A stretch of 64,000 bases of DNA, from assembly GCF_000003855.2 (NCBI RefSeq), contig NW_003101682.1, forward strand, positions 3,338,619 to 3,402,618, written 5' to 3'. The notes under the pieces were generated by a model. The model was not told the origin of the DNA, did no database searches, and worked only from the letters and a program-made list of their open reading frames with translations. The position numbers and the translations under genes are program-made. This DNA comes from Blastomyces gilchristii SLH14081 (lineage: Eukaryota; Ascomycota; Eurotiomycetes; Onygenales; Ajellomycetaceae). Below are positions 62,538 through 64,000 of the stretch, piece by piece (position 1 is the stretch's first letter; each line of letters opens with the position of its first letter).

Positions 62538-63328
62538 TGAAAAAGCAAAGTAATTATAAATAATAGATGAAAACATAAATCTTACAGATCTGAAGCAGTA
62601 TTCATTCTCACAAATATGAAATGAGTTGTTCAAATGAATCTTACATAACTTTGAGAAAGTGAATATATAAGATAAGTATTATAAATGCTTTACAGAGTGA
62701 AAACAAGTAAGTGATCTTATATTATACTTCATAGACTTCAGTTTATACTATCTTTCATTGAATAAAGAGCTTTCAACATCTTTCTATTTACAGATCTTTA
62801 TTCATAGTCTTATATCTAAGTTGAGAGTGAAATAAAAATGCTTAAGCTTACAATCAGATACAGTGACAGAAGCATATAACATACTCATTGTACAGAAATA
62901 AGTGAGTTAGCTATGATAGAAAATACTGCAATTGAGTATGTCTCAGCAGAGAATGAGTAATCAGACTTCTATAACATAAGTCACACACTCAGACATAATA
63001 AATCTAGATTTAAATATTATCACTAAAGTGCTGAAATCTCTGAAAAAGAGATTCTCTGAGTGAAAATCTTGATATTATAAGTATTGAGCTCGCTTTAACT
63101 GCAGATGCTAAAATCATAATGTAAAAGATTGCATACAGTGTACACAGTCAAGAGAAGTAAGAGAGTTAAAAAACTAGCAGAATCAGTGAGCTCAGAGACA
63201 CTCACTTATATTCTATAGAAAGTGTTCAAAGTGAAAGAAATACCTGTATTAGATAACTCTCTGAATTCTATGAATACTAAGAGAAAGCAGACTTCTGAAT
63301 GAGATGTGAGTGAGAAAGAAGCAGACAC
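62538..63328 (+). pseudogene. Retrotransposon gag fragment
   Basis: A decayed plus-strand frame between the hAT end and the tail of LINE copy 3. A CCHC-like box at 63091-63132 reads R-F-N-C, then H at the right spacing, then N-V-K-D-C; only the first Cys is replaced by Arg. The region before it is helical and Leu/Lys-rich, as in gag. No LTR is seen, and it does not match the gag of Gypsy-1 or Gypsy-2, so it belongs to another, unidentified element. Confidence 0.45.
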
Positions 63329-63922
63329 TTTATTATTATTATTATTCTTCAATTATAGATGTATGCAGTCAGAGACTATGACATCTACCTGAGAACTAAA
63401 AGTTCTCAGGGTTTTTCCTATATCTATACAGTTAACTATTATACATTCATCAATTTCAGATAGACAAAATCAGAAAATTCCAGCCCAGAATACAAAAACT
63501 GTTTACAAATTGCAGTATTTTAACATCTTCTGATACTTTGAAACCATTTGACATGACAAAAGAAAAGAGAACACAGTCTTAAAGATAGACACATTAAATA
63601 GATAGATAGAAAAGAATAGAAAGAAAAAGGTAAAGTAAAATAATGAGAGACTGTAATGAAACAAATTATTGAAAGATAGTATATAGCTGTTTTAACAGAC
63701 TATATCTGATCAATTTCCTCCTCTTCATATTCAGATATTTCTGAATTCAGCCATTTTCTTGTAGCTGCTTGAGTTTCTGATAGAAAGTCTATTAAGTATT
63801 TAATTCCTGTCTCAGTTGAGAATAAGAATTTCATATTTAATTGATTTAGATCGTACTTCTCTTTCAATCTGACTCTGAGACTATTGTATAATGCACAGTG
63901 CATTACAATATGCTCAGGATTC
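63329..63922 (-). mobile_element. LINE copy 3, 3' fragment
   Basis: The 3' UTR with (AAT)n tail at left and the last 70 or so codons of ORF2 (63700-63903, ending E-I-D-Q-I), on the minus strand and collinear with copies 1 and 2. It breaks off at 63922, where a hAT terminus begins. In this copy the ORF2 end keeps a Gln codon (cag) where copies 1 and 2 have TAG. Confidence 0.9.
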
Positions 63923-64000
63923 TAGACTGGCGCCGGGACCATGAATTTCACATTTGGTCCCATTTGATCTGGTCCCATACATTTCTTGGCGTGAATCCGC
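63923..64000 (+). mobile_element. hAT terminus, continues beyond the window
   Basis: Begins tagactggcgcc and matches the left ends of the MITE at 3966 and the element at 49475. It is inserted in LINE copy 3 after the 8-mer caggattc, the candidate left duplication. It is the least mutated of the three, with CG and GG intact. Whether it is a MITE or a full element cannot be seen. Confidence 0.85.

Noticed and set aside
1..64000. An alternative genetic code in which TGA means Trp (mitochondrial or mycoplasma-like DNA)
   Set aside because: TAA and TAG also interrupt the same frames at Gln sites, catalytic residues are lost by transitions, and spared segments keep normal CG and GG. C-to-T mutation explains the TGA codons.

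Overview
This window is a nest of decayed transposable elements from a filamentous fungus, most likely an ascomycete of the Pezizomycotina. The evidence is the element set: two Ty3/gypsy chromovirus families, a Ty1/copia element, a Tad1-like LINE with an RNase H domain, a hAT DNA transposon with a MITE, a tRNA-derived SINE and a DUF6589-like gene. I see no intact host gene and no protein-coding gene without stops. The sequence is very AT-rich. CG and CC/GG dinucleotides are almost gone, in-frame TGA stands at tryptophan positions and TAA at glutamine positions. That is what a RIP-like C-to-T process (or deamination of methylated C) leaves behind, so nearly every coding entry is a pseudogene. 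Domain calls rest on reading through these stops by eye; no database search was run.

Layout. 32-6211: Gypsy-1 copy A (minus), carrying a 506-bp hAT MITE and inserted in a copia element whose right part is 6212 to about 10110. 10114-19520: a DUF6589-like gene split by Gypsy-1 copy B (minus, 11942-17596). 19520-22329: unassigned AT-rich DNA with a 34-bp minisatellite. 22330-35024: LINE copy 1 (minus), split by Gypsy-1 copy C (plus, 26821-32496). 35025-37714: unassigned DNA with a solo Gypsy-2 LTR and a possible Helitron end. 37715-46303: Gypsy-2 (plus) with three SINE insertions and a 100-N gap, itself inserted in an unrecognised decayed ORF that ends near 47990. 48324-49474: a second, truncated Gypsy-2. 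49475-62537: a region bounded by hAT ends, containing a decayed hAT transposase (minus), a fourth SINE and full-length LINE copy 2 (52813-59642). 62538-63320: a gag fragment. 63329-63922: a 3' piece of LINE copy 3, cut by another hAT end that runs off the window.

How the parts relate. Target-site duplications fix the insertion order at most junctions. The SINE and the LINE end in nearly the same sequence before an (AAT)n tail and both make duplications of about 12-16 bp, so the LINE probably mobilised the SINE. The mutation is not uniform. In all three Gypsy-1 copies the U3 part of the 5' LTR keeps its CpGs (about 12-21) while the 3' LTR of the same element has only 1-2. The 5' ends of two LINE copies, the tRNA-like heads of the SINEs and the hAT termini are spared in the same way. 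This repeated sparing of promoter or terminal segments is the most unusual signal in the window.
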